From NCBI GenBank assembly GCA_037045145.1, contig JBAOIA010000012.1, positions 186,001 to 250,000 on the forward strand: a DNA stretch of 64,000 nucleotides. The letters are read 5' to 3'. The notes below the pieces were generated by a model. That model did no database searches, was not told the origin of the DNA, and was given only the letters and a program-made list of their open reading frames with translations. Positions 24,718-33,585 of this stretch are shown here, piece after piece; the first letter of the stretch is position 1, and each line of letters opens with the position of its first letter. A program made the translations under genes and the position numbers. The stretch is from Bacteroidia bacterium (lineage in GTDB: Bacteria > Bacteroidota > Bacteroidia > AKYH767-A > OLB10).

Positions 24718-26472
24718 ATGTCCGATCTGTTAACATTAAATCGCTTTTTCGTAAAATATAGAGGTCGGCTTGCCCTTGGACTAGTTTTTGTGCTATTTGC
24801 CAACTATTTCGGCCTTTTACCGGCACAAATAACCCGAAAAGCAATAGATTTTATTTCTACAGGCACCCATCATAATTATTCCGATTCGGCCAAAACTTTA
24901 ACACTTTATGCATTGGGTATTTTTGGTGTGGTTTTTTTACGTGGCGTTTTGCTATTTCTGATGCGTCAAACCATAATAGTTATGTCGAGGCACATTGAGT
25001 TTGATATGAAAAATGAGATTTATGATCAGTATCAGAAACTTGATATGCATTTTTATTCCAAGGCCAACACCGGTGACCTGATGAACAGAATCAGCGAAGA
25101 TGTGAGCAGGGTGCGTATGTACACTGGTCCTGCCATCATGTATTTGGTCAATATAACAGTGATGATTATTGTGGTTTTTATAGCCATGATGAACATCAGT
25201 CCCGGTTTAACATTAGTAGTAATATTTCCGTTACCGATTCTGGTTATCCTGATATATTACGTGCAGAAAATCATCAACACCAAGAGCGAAAAAGTTCAGG
25301 TAGCTTTAAGCGAACTCTCTACCAATGTACAGGAATCTTTTGCAGGAATACGAATAGTTAAATCTTTTTCTAAAGAGCATGTTTTTGCAGGTTTATTTTA
25401 TAATCAGGCAAAAAATTATTTTAATCAAACCATGCAATTGGCTCGCATAAACGCACTGTTTATTCCAGCTATCATGTTGCTTGTAGGCATTAGTTCGGTT
25501 ACTGTAATTTATTATGGTGGAATTTTGGTTGATAAAAAGCAAATCACCTATGGAAATATTGCAGAGTTTGTTATTTATCTCAATATGCTTATGTGGCCTG
25601 TGGGTATGTTAGGTTGGATAATCACTCTCATCCAAAGAGCAGATGCCAGCCAGCGCAGAATTAATAGCTTCTTGCATACGGAGCCTGAAATCAAACACAA
25701 CAACACAGGCAAAATACCTGACAAAATCAAATCCATTGAATTAAAAAATATTTCTTTTTCTTTCGGAAAAAACAAAGATTTTGTTTTGGAGGATATTAAT
25801 CTGCAACTTTCAGCAGGTAAAGTTATAGCTGTTGTTGGCACTACAGGATCAGGTAAAACTACTATAGCAAATCTAATGTCAAGGCTGTACGATCCAACGC
25901 ATGGCGAAGTTTTGGTTAACGATATACCACTTAAAAACATCAATCTTGAATGGTGGCGAAGGCAGGTTGGCTTCATCACTCAGGATGTGCTTTTATTTTC
26001 TGATACCATTGCCAACAACATTGCATTTGGAACAAAAGAGTATAGTCAAGAATCGTTAATTGAGGCTGCAAAAACCGCAATGGTTTATGATGAAATAGTT
26101 CATTTTAAAGATGGCTTTAATACTATGCTCGGTGAGCGGGGTGTTAATCTGAGTGGGGGTCAGAAACAACGTATTTCCATTGCACGTGCTATCATGAAAA
26201 AACCTCAGTTTTTAATTCTTGACGATTGTCTCTCTGCACTTGACACCGGCACAGAAGAGCAATTGCTGCAAAACCTGTTACCTTATTTCCAGCATAGCAC
26301 AACTTTAATTTTAGGTCATCGCATTTCATCTGTAAAACATGCCGATGAAATAATTGTATTGCATCAGGGTAAAATACTTGAATGTGGCACACACCTGTCA
26401 TTGATTCAACAAAATGGATTTTATTCAAAATTGGTTAATGAACAACTCAAGAAACCGGAAGTCAATTACTGA
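24718..26472 (+). CDS. ABC transporter, fused permease and ATPase
   Basis: An exporter half-transporter of 584 residues, expected to work as a dimer in the inner membrane. Residues 1-310 hold six transmembrane helices of the type 1 exporter fold. The ATPase shows Walker A GTTGSGKTT near 373, the signature LSGGQKQR near 477, and Walker B FLILDDCLSALD near 498. The substrate is unknown; lipid or drug export are both possible. It is divergent from leucine dehydrogenase, and I see no clear promoter box of its own. Confidence 0.94.
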   Translation: MSDLLTLNRFFVKYRGRLALGLVFVLFANYFGLLPAQITRKAIDFISTGTHHNYSDSAKTLTLYALGIFGVVFLRGVLLFLMRQTIIVMSRHIEFDMKNEIYDQYQKLDMHFYSKANTGDLMNRISEDVSRVRMYTGPAIMYLVNITVMIIVVFIAMMNISPGLTLVVIFPLPILVILIYYVQKIINTKSEKVQVALSELSTNVQESFAGIRIVKSFSKEHVFAGLFYNQAKNYFNQTMQLARINALFIPAIMLLVGISSVTVIYYGGILVDKKQITYGNIAEFVIYLNMLMWPVGMLGWIITLIQRADASQRRINSFLHTEPEIKHNNTGKIPDKIKSIELKNISFSFGKNKDFVLEDINLQLSAGKVIAVVGTTGSGKTTIANLMSRLYDPTHGEVLVNDIPLKNINLEWWRRQVGFITQDVLLFSDTIANNIAFGTKEYSQESLIEAAKTAMVYDEIVHFKDGFNTMLGERGVNLSGGQKQRISIARAIMKKPQFLILDDCLSALDTGTEEQLLQNLLPYFQHSTTLILGHRISSVKHADEIIVLHQGKILECGTHLSLIQQNGFYSKLVNEQLKKPEVNY

Positions 26473-26546
26473 TTTCCTGTAAATATTTCTTCAGCCTATC
26501 AACATTGTTTGCATAAATAAAGCTGATTGATTTTATTTGTCCTCCA

Positions 26547-27395
26547 ATGAATTCATATATAGCTATACATTGTAAGGTAAACCCTGTTCAGCCATTCAGT
26601 GAAATACTGATAGCCCAACTTGCAGAAATTGGTTTTGAAATGTTTGAAGAAAAAGAAGATGGCTTTGATGGATTTATCAGAAAAGAAAATTTTACTGAAT
26701 CATTATTAGATACCATAGAATTTTTGCAGCCAAATGATTTTTGTTCTGCGCACTGGCATATAGAAGAAATTGAAAGTCAAAACTGGAATGAAGAGTGGGA
26801 AAAAAACTACCCACCAATTAAGGTTAAAAATATTTATGTGCGTGCACCATTTCATCCTGATGCTTCAGACAATGAACTTGAAATAATAATTCAACCAAAG
26901 ATGGCATTTGGCACAGGACACCATGCAACAACTGCCATGATGATGGAACTGATGCTGGCAGCCAACATTGCTGATAAACATGTTTTAGATATGGGATGTG
27001 GCTCAGGCATACTGGCTATACTTGCATCGAAGCTTGGATGCATTACTGCAACTGCCATTGATAACGACCCTAACTGTGTACTGAACAGTATTGAAAATAT
27101 TGAAACCAATAAAATCAGAAACATTGAAGTGTTACAAGGTGATGCCTTATCACTCAAAGATCTAAAATTCGAAGTTATTCTTGCCAACATAAACAGAAAT
27201 ATTCTATTGGCAGATATTGCATCTTACAATATTGCATTGTCTGATGGTGGCCAATTATTGGTGAGTGGTTTTCTGACAGAAGATGTTGAGCTCATTACAC
27301 AAGCTTTTGGAAAGTATGGCTTGAAACTTTCAAGCATGAAGCAAAATCAGAACTGGGCAGCCTTGCATTTTTTCAAAACTCATTCAGGTAAATGA
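26547..27395 (+). CDS. prmA: Ribosomal protein L11 methyltransferase
   Basis: SAM-dependent methyltransferase of 282 residues that modifies ribosomal protein L11. The N-terminal substrate-recognition part ends near 95. The PrmA signature MAFGTGHHATTAMMMELM precedes the SAM motif VLDMGCGSGILAILASKLGC, and ANINRNILL is the catalytic N-x-N-R-N segment. A one-mismatch -7 box, TTTATTTG, lies just before the start. It overlaps the next gene by ATGA. Confidence 0.95.
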   Translation: MNSYIAIHCKVNPVQPFSEILIAQLAEIGFEMFEEKEDGFDGFIRKENFTESLLDTIEFLQPNDFCSAHWHIEEIESQNWNEEWEKNYPPIKVKNIYVRAPFHPDASDNELEIIIQPKMAFGTGHHATTAMMMELMLAANIADKHVLDMGCGSGILAILASKLGCITATAIDNDPNCVLNSIENIETNKIRNIEVLQGDALSLKDLKFEVILANINRNILLADIASYNIALSDGGQLLVSGFLTEDVELITQAFGKYGLKLSSMKQNQNWAALHFFKTHSGK

Positions 27396-28654
27396 CCCAA
27401 CATACAGAGACTAAAAATCCACTGAACATTATCGTCATTGTGGCTGCATTAGGCTATTTTGTTGATATCTATGACTTGATTTTGTTTGGTATTGTACGTA
27501 CCCCCAGTCTTAACGGTTTGGGCATTACCGAACCCGAATTGGTTACTGAGTATGGTTTGCACCTTTTAAGTTATCAGATGATTGGTATGCTTACCGGTGG
27601 ACTTCTATGGGGAATTATGGGTGATAAAAAAGGTCGTGTTTCCGTTTTATTTGGATCTATTATCATGTACTCTATTGCTAATATTGCTAATGCCTATGTA
27701 AAAGAGCTGGCTGATTATACTTCGTCAACAATAATCAACACCTATACTGTTTTGCGTTTTATCGCAGGTGTAGGTTTGGCGGGAGAGCTGGGTGCAGGAA
27801 TTACTTTAGTGAATGAAACCATGACTAAAGAACACCGGGGTTATGGAACCATGATTGTAGTTTCTTTTGGTGTATTGGGAGCTGTTTTTGCAAACATTCT
27901 CGGGCACTTTGTAACGTGGCAGTCATCATACATAATTGGCGGTGTTATGGGTTTGGTTTTACTGTTTTTAAGAATAGGTGTTTATGAAAGTGGCATGTTT
28001 AAAAATCTTCAGGAGCACAGTTGCAAACGAGGCAATCTGATAATGTTGTTCAATAACAGAAAAAGATTTTTAACCTATCTGAGTAGTATTGCTGTGGGTG
28101 TTCCTATCTGGTACATGATAGGAATTTTAGTTGTCTTTTCTCCTGAAATTGCAAAAATGAATGGCATATCCGGTGTTAACGGTGGTGATGCTATCATGTA
28201 TTTTTATTTGGCAACATGTTTAGGTGATTTTTTAAGTGCCTATTGGAGTCAGAAATTGAAAAGCAGAAAAAAAATATTGGTATTGTATCTAATCATCGCC
28301 ATTTGTATAACACCTGTTTATCTCTATATGATGAGTCATGCAAGTGTTGGTGTATTTTATTTTATATGTGCCTTATTAGGTTTTGCATCAGGCTACTGGG
28401 CTGTATTTGTTACAACAGCTTCAGAACAGTTCGGCACCAACATCAGGGCTACTGTTACTACCACTGTGCCCAATATGGTGCGGGGTTCGTTAGCAATTTT
28501 AACCTTTCTTCTTGCCTTTTTTCGCGATTCGTTTGGATGGAACATGATAGACTCCATGTTTATTGTAGGAGTTATAGCAATAGCCGGAGCATTCTTATCT
28601 TTGTTTGGCATTAAAGAAAGTTATGCCAAAGATTTAAACTATATAGAATCGTAA
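27392..28654 (+). CDS. MFS transporter
   Basis: A 420-residue inner-membrane carrier with about 12 helices. The loop between helices 2 and 3 has GGLLWGIMGDKKGRVSVLFG, the MFS motif A. Helix 4 carries RFIAGVGLAGELGAGITLVN, as in sugar and organic-acid symporters. The substrate cannot be read from sequence. Translationally coupled to prmA upstream and 4 bases before the CoA-binding protein gene. Confidence 0.93.
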   Translation: MTQHTETKNPLNIIVIVAALGYFVDIYDLILFGIVRTPSLNGLGITEPELVTEYGLHLLSYQMIGMLTGGLLWGIMGDKKGRVSVLFGSIIMYSIANIANAYVKELADYTSSTIINTYTVLRFIAGVGLAGELGAGITLVNETMTKEHRGYGTMIVVSFGVLGAVFANILGHFVTWQSSYIIGGVMGLVLLFLRIGVYESGMFKNLQEHSCKRGNLIMLFNNRKRFLTYLSSIAVGVPIWYMIGILVVFSPEIAKMNGISGVNGGDAIMYFYLATCLGDFLSAYWSQKLKSRKKILVLYLIIAICITPVYLYMMSHASVGVFYFICALLGFASGYWAVFVTTASEQFGTNIRATVTTTVPNMVRGSLAILTFLLAFFRDSFGWNMIDSMFIVGVIAIAGAFLSLFGIKESYAKDLNYIES

Positions 28655-28658
28655 ACGA

Positions 28659-29021
28659 ATGAAGAAGAAAACCTTGGTTCTTGGCGCCTCAGCAAATCCG
28701 GCACGTTACTCTAACAAAGCCATTTATAAGTTACGTTATTTTGGTCATCCTGTGGTAGCAGTGGGTAGTAAACCTGCACAAGTGGAAGATGTGACTATTA
28801 TTACAGACCTCTCCGACTTTAAAGGAATTGATACTGTCACAATGTATCTTAATGCCGACCGACAAAAACCGTTAGAGGAGTATATTTTATCACTACATCC
28901 TAAAAGAATTATTTTTAACCCGGGAGCTGAAAACGAATCATTAAAAAACAAAGCAGAAAAACAAGGTATTGAATGTGAAGAAGCGTGCACCTTAGTGATG
29001 CTCACCATAGGCGATTACTGA
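28659..29021 (+). CDS. CoA-binding domain protein
   Basis: A 120-residue single-domain Rossmann protein. KTLVLGASANPARYSNKAIY is the N-terminal nucleotide-binding loop seen in succinyl-CoA synthetase alpha-like CoA-binding proteins; RIIFNPGAENESL and a late GIECEEACTLVML follow the same fold. Its physiological role is unknown. It is the last gene of the prmA-MFS run, and its end overlaps the convergent gene by seven bases. Confidence 0.88.
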   Translation: MKKKTLVLGASANPARYSNKAIYKLRYFGHPVVAVGSKPAQVEDVTIITDLSDFKGIDTVTMYLNADRQKPLEEYILSLHPKRIIFNPGAENESLKNKAEKQGIECEEACTLVMLTIGDY

Positions 29022-29311
29022 TTCTCGTTGATTCTAACCGGCTCTTTAAGCTCTTTTGTCCTTTCGCCACCTTCTGTACAGGCACCTATTTTTTTGATAC
29101 AGCGATGATTGTTTTTCTTGGCCGGCATTGGCGAAGTTCTGTTCTCTTGTGCATCTTTTGATTTATGAATCATGATGACAGGAGTGTTATTGATTTCTTT
29201 TACCTCGGCCGGACGACCACCTGTTTTGATTGAACGTACCTGATCTTGACCTAAAGCGTTTAGAGATAAACCAATAAAGGAAGAAAATAAAATCAGATTT
29301 AAAGCATTCAT
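29015..29311 (-). CDS. Small secreted hypothetical protein
   Basis: About 98 residues from the ATG at 29311. A signal peptide (MNALNLILFSSFIGLSLNAL, cleavage near GQ) leads to a short, basic and probably disordered mature part with many Lys, Pro and Arg residues and two cysteines near the C-terminus. A longer frame to 29335 adds eight residues and would bury the signal, so 29311 is preferred. No family recognised. Convergent overlap with the CoA-binding gene. Confidence 0.6.
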   Translation of the reverse strand: MNALNLILFSSFIGLSLNALGQDQVRSIKTGGRPAEVKEINNTPVIMIHKSKDAQENRTSPMPAKKNNHRCIKKIGACTEGGERTKELKEPVRINENQ

Positions 29312-29358
29312 TTCATTCTTAATTATCGGAAGCAAATTTACATATTTACCTGTGAAAT

Positions 29359-30690
29359 TTATGTGAATGAAGATACAGGAAATTCCACTCTGAAAGTTGT
29401 GCCTTTGTTAGCTTCCGAACTTACACTCAACGTTAAACGATGAAAATCAGAAATGGTTTTAACAATAGCCAACCCCAATCCAAAACTTGGCTCTGTTGAT
29501 TTATTAAACTTCTTAAACCTGTCGAAAATATGTGTGAGATTCTCTTTTACAATACCCACCCCTGTATCTCTGATTTCAACCACAAAAACACTACCTTGTT
29601 TAGTAGCACTAATATCAATTTGCCCGTTCTCCACATTATATTTTATGGCATTAGTGATAATGTTGCTGAAAAGTGTGAAAAGTAAAGTCCTGTTTGCATT
29701 TGGAAACTCAAAATCATCCAGATGCTGTATATAAAGCCTGATATTTTTAGTACTTAAATGCTCCTGAAAATCTTCAACAATCTCCTGAATCAAAGCTTTT
29801 ATATTCACCGTTTCATTTTTCAAAAATTGCTCATTATCAATTTTTGAAATCATTAGCAATGATTTGATGATTTTACTCATCCTGTTCAACTTTCTGATTG
29901 AATCATCAAGCTTATCAGCTACTTCATCATCAATCTTTTCATCCATGAGCATATTTTCAAATCTCGTTTTCAGAATTGAAATTGGCGTCTGCAATTCATG
30001 CGAAACATTAGAAATAAATTCTTTTTCAGTTAGAAATGCAGCTTTGATGCGTTGCATCAACTCAGTTAAACTAATATCAAGCTGCTGAAATTCAAGAGTA
30101 GTTGTTGTAACAGGTACATCATTAAAATGCACAGGATCCTTTGTGCCTTTAAGTTTTCGTTCTACAATTTCGTTTAACGGACGTAACAACAGACGTGCAT
30201 AGCCAAAATCAACAAATATTGAAACGATAATGGTGAGAATGGTAGCCCAAAGAGCAAGTTTGCTAATTGTGTTTTTAAGTTTATTGAGAGAGTCTATACC
30301 CTCACCTATCTGTAAACTGTAAATCTGGTTATCGTAAATAAATGACTGACGGATGATGCGGTGATTCAATTTCTCTCCATCAATTTCCCACTCTTCGTTG
30401 GTAATTACTGTTGGCTTTACATCCTTCATTCCCGAAAGTGGTTCTATCAGGATGAATTCTTCTTTAAGGATATTGTAACTTTCAAATGTACAGTCAGACT
30501 CTCGTGCAATGTCATTGAGTCCGCCTTTTTCTATAATACGCAATACCTTTGATGTGCGCGCTTTTAATCTTTGATCAATGTGATTATAAACAACCTTTTC
30601 TACAATAAAAGGCATTAATGCCCCGAACGCCAGCAACACAAGAGCTTTACTCAGGGCATTATATATAGCAAGTTTTAACTGGAGCTTCAT
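29359..30690 (-). CDS. Sensor histidine kinase
   Basis: A 443-residue inner-membrane kinase. Two transmembrane helices (about 8-33 and 143-162) flank a periplasmic sensor domain. A short linker leads to the H-box EFISNVSHELQTPISILK, with phosphoacceptor His231. The ATPase shows N-box FSNIITNAIKYN, G1 VEIRDTGVGI, F-box IFDRF and G2 GLGLAIVKTI. It follows the response regulator by 22 bases. The signal is unknown; the layout is like QseC/CusS-type kinases. Confidence 0.95.
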   Translation of the reverse strand: MKLQLKLAIYNALSKALVLLAFGALMPFIVEKVVYNHIDQRLKARTSKVLRIIEKGGLNDIARESDCTFESYNILKEEFILIEPLSGMKDVKPTVITNEEWEIDGEKLNHRIIRQSFIYDNQIYSLQIGEGIDSLNKLKNTISKLALWATILTIIVSIFVDFGYARLLLRPLNEIVERKLKGTKDPVHFNDVPVTTTTLEFQQLDISLTELMQRIKAAFLTEKEFISNVSHELQTPISILKTRFENMLMDEKIDDEVADKLDDSIRKLNRMSKIIKSLLMISKIDNEQFLKNETVNIKALIQEIVEDFQEHLSTKNIRLYIQHLDDFEFPNANRTLLFTLFSNIITNAIKYNVENGQIDISATKQGSVFVVEIRDTGVGIVKENLTHIFDRFKKFNKSTEPSFGLGLAIVKTISDFHRLTLSVSSEANKGTTFRVEFPVSSFT

Positions 30691-30712
30691 CTCCCGCCAA
30701 AGGTAAGGTTAA

Positions 30713-31390
30713 TCATTGGGCATTCAACCTGTAGCCTATTCCACGAACTGTTTCAAACCATTCAATTGGTGCATGAGCAGCTAATTTTTTACGAAGGTTT
30801 TTAACGTGGACATCAATATAGTTTGAATCGTAATCATCATCCATTACATCTCCCCAAATGTGTTCTGTTAGCTGCGAACGTGACAACACCCGGCCTTTAT
30901 GCAATGCCAGATAATGCAATAAGTCAAATTCTTTTTTAGTCAAAACAACAGGTGCTTCTTCGTATGTTAGCGTACGGTTCTGATAGTCCATCATGAAACC
31001 GTTGATGTCAATCATTTGTACTTTAAGTCCGTGTTTTCTTCTTAAAATTGCCTGCATGCGTGCATGTAGTTCAGGCAGCGAAAATGGTTTGGCTAAATAG
31101 TCATCAGCACCTAAATCCAGACCTAGTATTTTATCGTCTGTTTCGCTTCGTGCTGTCAGTACAATGAATGCACTGTCAATAGCATTCTTTTTGGCTTCTT
31201 TTAAGATTTCAAAGCCATTGGTATCGGGTAAACCAATATCCAGCAATACAAAATCATAGGAATTAACCCACATCATTTCTAATGCTTTGGCACCTGTAAA
31301 TGCAACATCGCAATGCAAGCCCTGTTTTGTCAGGTAAATTTCCATTTCATGAGAGAGGCTGCGCTCATCTTCAACAATTAATACATTCAT
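30713..31390 (-). CDS. OmpR-family response regulator
   Basis: A 225-residue transcription factor. The receiver domain has acidic residues in VEDE, the phosphoacceptor Asp51 in FVLLDIGLPDTNGF and the Lys of LAKPFSLPELHARM. The C-terminal winged helix has VLTKKEFDLLHYLALHKGRV and YIDVHVKNLRKKL. It precedes its partner kinase. Its promoter region holds a -7 box followed by a perfect 16-bp palindrome. Confidence 0.96.
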   Translation of the reverse strand: MNVLIVEDERSLSHEMEIYLTKQGLHCDVAFTGAKALEMMWVNSYDFVLLDIGLPDTNGFEILKEAKKNAIDSAFIVLTARSETDDKILGLDLGADDYLAKPFSLPELHARMQAILRRKHGLKVQMIDINGFMMDYQNRTLTYEEAPVVLTKKEFDLLHYLALHKGRVLSRSQLTEHIWGDVMDDDYDSNYIDVHVKNLRKKLAAHAPIEWFETVRGIGYRLNAQ

Positions 31391-31424
31391 AATTTCTGTG
31401 TTTTGAAAGGTTAAAAATAAATAT

Positions 31425-31449
31425 CTTCATGTACATGAAGACAAAAATA
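31425..31449 (-). promoter_or_regulatory. -7 box and 16-bp palindrome upstream of the response regulator
   Basis: On the minus strand TATTTTTG (31449-31442) is followed one base later by the perfect palindrome CTTCATGTACATGAAG (31440-31425). It is placed like an operator over the transcription start. No TTG at 18 bp. Confidence 0.5.
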
Positions 31450-31472
31450 CTGCCGAAATATGAAGAAACCGA

Positions 31473-32648
31473 TTAATTATTTAGCACGTTCAGTATTATT
31501 TCACATGAACGTTCAATGAGTTGATTGCTGATTGTTAAAGGAGGTGCTATTCTAAGGCATTGTGGTGCAAACAAAAACCAATCGGTAAACAAGCCGTGCT
31601 CGATACATTGCCTGATGACCTGAAGACAATAATCTTCTGATTCGAACTCCACAGCGAGCAACAGTCCTTTCCCTGAAACTGACTTTATTTTAGGATGATT
31701 TAAAAGCTTTTGAAAAAGTAAACTCTTCTCTATAGCATCAAGGTAACATTGACTCTCTGTCAAATAGCTGAAAGCAGCCAGACCTGCTGCACAGCACACC
31801 GGATGGCCTCCAAAAGTGGTAATGTGACCTAACACAGGACTGTGGGTTAGGTTATCCATGATTGCCTTATCTGTTATAAATGCGCCCAGTGGCATTCCGC
31901 CACCTAAGGCTTTGCCAAGGACAAGAATGTCAGGAGTGATATCATACCCTCTAAATGCAAACAACTCTCCTGTGCGTCCGAAACCGGTCTGACACTCATC
32001 AATTACAAGCAGAATATTTTTTGCCTTGCAGATAGCAGCAACCTGTTGCACAAATTCTTTAGACAGTGGCTTGCAGCCTTCTTCTGACTTAATCAGTTCC
32101 ATCACCATACAAGCGGTTTGACCGGTGAGTAATTCGAAATCGGGCTTTTCCGGATCTAAAAACTGTATTCCGGGAATCAATGGGCGGAACGCTGATGTAA
32201 AATACTCATTACTCATCAGACTTAATGCACCTTGCGTGCTGCCATGATAGGCATTGGTGAGAGCTACCATCTGAGTTTTTCCTGTGGTGCGTTTTGCCAA
32301 CTTCATGGCGCCTTCAATTGCTTCGGCTCCGGAATTGACGAAGTAGGTGCAATTGAGTGTTGACGGTAAGTGGGCTACCAGCTTTTGTGCAAACAATGTT
32401 TGTGGACTTTGTACCAATTCGCCATACACCATGGTGTGGCTATATTGCCCAACCTGTTTAATAATAGCTTCGTTAATTTCAGGATGATTGTGTCCTATAT
32501 TACAGACTGCAATACCCGATATCAAATCAATATATTCCTTTCCATCTGTATCATAAAGAAAGCATCCTTCTGCGCGCTGCAGCTGTAATGCCAATGGTGC
32601 CTGACTGGTTTGTGCTACATGTTGTAAAAAAATCTGCCGATGGTTCAT
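31473..32648 (-). CDS. Class III aminotransferase (acetylornithine aminotransferase-like)
   Basis: A PLP-dependent aminotransferase of about 391 residues. The catalytic Lys is in LGKALGGGMPLGAF near 245; LVIDECQTGFGRTGELF binds PLP; the N-terminal DTDGKEYIDLISGIAVCNIG is typical of the class. I chose the ATG at 32648 (MNHRQIFLQHVAQ), one base beyond the stop of the preceding gene; a longer frame would overlap that gene by about 80 bases. Substrate uncertain: acetylornithine, ornithine or another omega-amino donor. Co-transcribed with the phosphatase upstream. Confidence 0.92.
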   Translation of the reverse strand: MNHRQIFLQHVAQTSQAPLALQLQRAEGCFLYDTDGKEYIDLISGIAVCNIGHNHPEINEAIIKQVGQYSHTMVYGELVQSPQTLFAQKLVAHLPSTLNCTYFVNSGAEAIEGAMKLAKRTTGKTQMVALTNAYHGSTQGALSLMSNEYFTSAFRPLIPGIQFLDPEKPDFELLTGQTACMVMELIKSEEGCKPLSKEFVQQVAAICKAKNILLVIDECQTGFGRTGELFAFRGYDITPDILVLGKALGGGMPLGAFITDKAIMDNLTHSPVLGHITTFGGHPVCCAAGLAAFSYLTESQCYLDAIEKSLLFQKLLNHPKIKSVSGKGLLLAVEFESEDYCLQVIRQCIEHGLFTDWFLFAPQCLRIAPPLTISNQLIERSCEIILNVLNN

Positions 32649-32649
32649 G

Positions 32650-33444
32650 CTACTGCTTAAATGAGCGGTTAATGACTTCCATAAATTCTTCAAAGGTACC
32701 GCTGTTGCAGGCAACAATCTCTTCGCCAAAAATAAAATTATTGCCTCCTGAAAAATCGGCTACCTTGCCGCCTGCTTCTTTTACCAATAAAGCACCACCT
32801 GCCACATCCCAGGAATTTAAACCATATTCAAAAAAGCCATCCAATCTTCCACAGGCTGTATAAGCTAAATCGGCAGCAGCAGAGCCTAACCTTCGCAAAC
32901 CTCTGGTATTTCTCATGCAGTAGTCAAAGACTTTCATATACTCTTCCATTCTGGAATAATTGGTGTATGGAAACCCTGTTGCCAGAAGCGCATTTTGTAG
33001 TTTATCCGTTTTGGAAACATGAATACGTTTGCCATTAAGCCATGCCCCACCGTTTTTCCAGCAATAAAATGTTTCATTAAAATTAATTTCATGCACAATG
33101 CCCATCACTAACGTATCGCCTTGCCTTAAAGCAATGCTCACACAGTAGCAAGGCAGACCATGTATAAAGTTAGTTGTGCCGTCAAGAGGGTCTATAATCC
33201 ATTGTAGTTCATTCTCGCTTTTAGAAATGGTTGACTCCTCTGTGATGAACCCTGCTGAGGGTAATATTTTCTGAAATGCTTCTACCAGAATTCTCTCTGC
33301 CGTTTTATCTACATAACTCACCAAATCGTGCAGGCCTTTTTGCTCTGTCTTTGATTTATCAAATGTCAAACTCTCCTTTTGTATAAATGCTGCTGCCTTT
33401 GCAGTGGCTTCGCAAGCCCTTTTTGTTATCTGTTCAATATTCAT
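32650..33444 (-). CDS. Inositol monophosphatase-family protein
   Basis: A Mg-dependent, Li-sensitive phosphatase fold of 264 residues. Metal-binding motifs are present: the Glu pair in FITEEST near 69-71, IIDPLDGTTNFIHG with Asp85 and Asp88, and SWDVAGGALLVKEAGG at the C-terminal metal site. SuhB-like; substrate may be inositol phosphate or another sugar phosphate. It is followed after one base by the aminotransferase start. Confidence 0.94.
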   Translation of the reverse strand: MNIEQITKRACEATAKAAAFIQKESLTFDKSKTEQKGLHDLVSYVDKTAERILVEAFQKILPSAGFITEESTISKSENELQWIIDPLDGTTNFIHGLPCYCVSIALRQGDTLVMGIVHEINFNETFYCWKNGGAWLNGKRIHVSKTDKLQNALLATGFPYTNYSRMEEYMKVFDYCMRNTRGLRRLGSAAADLAYTACGRLDGFFEYGLNSWDVAGGALLVKEAGGKVADFSGGNNFIFGEEIVACNSGTFEEFMEVINRSFKQ

Positions 33445-33472
33445 TTTCTTAGTTCGCTACACCACAAATGAA

Positions 33473-33480
33473 CAAAATTA
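33473..33480 (-). promoter_or_regulatory. TAATTTTG -7 box upstream of the phosphatase
   Basis: Exact TAnnTTTG on the minus strand, 28 bases before the ATG at 33444. No TTG at preferred spacing. Confidence 0.35.
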
Positions 33481-33585
33481 AGACTAATGTAATCATTGCT
33501 TTTTTGACAGCACTATTGCTACCTTTTGTAACACAGTGTTTCCGGCATTTTTATTTCAAGGGTGTAATTTTCATCTATCCAAACC

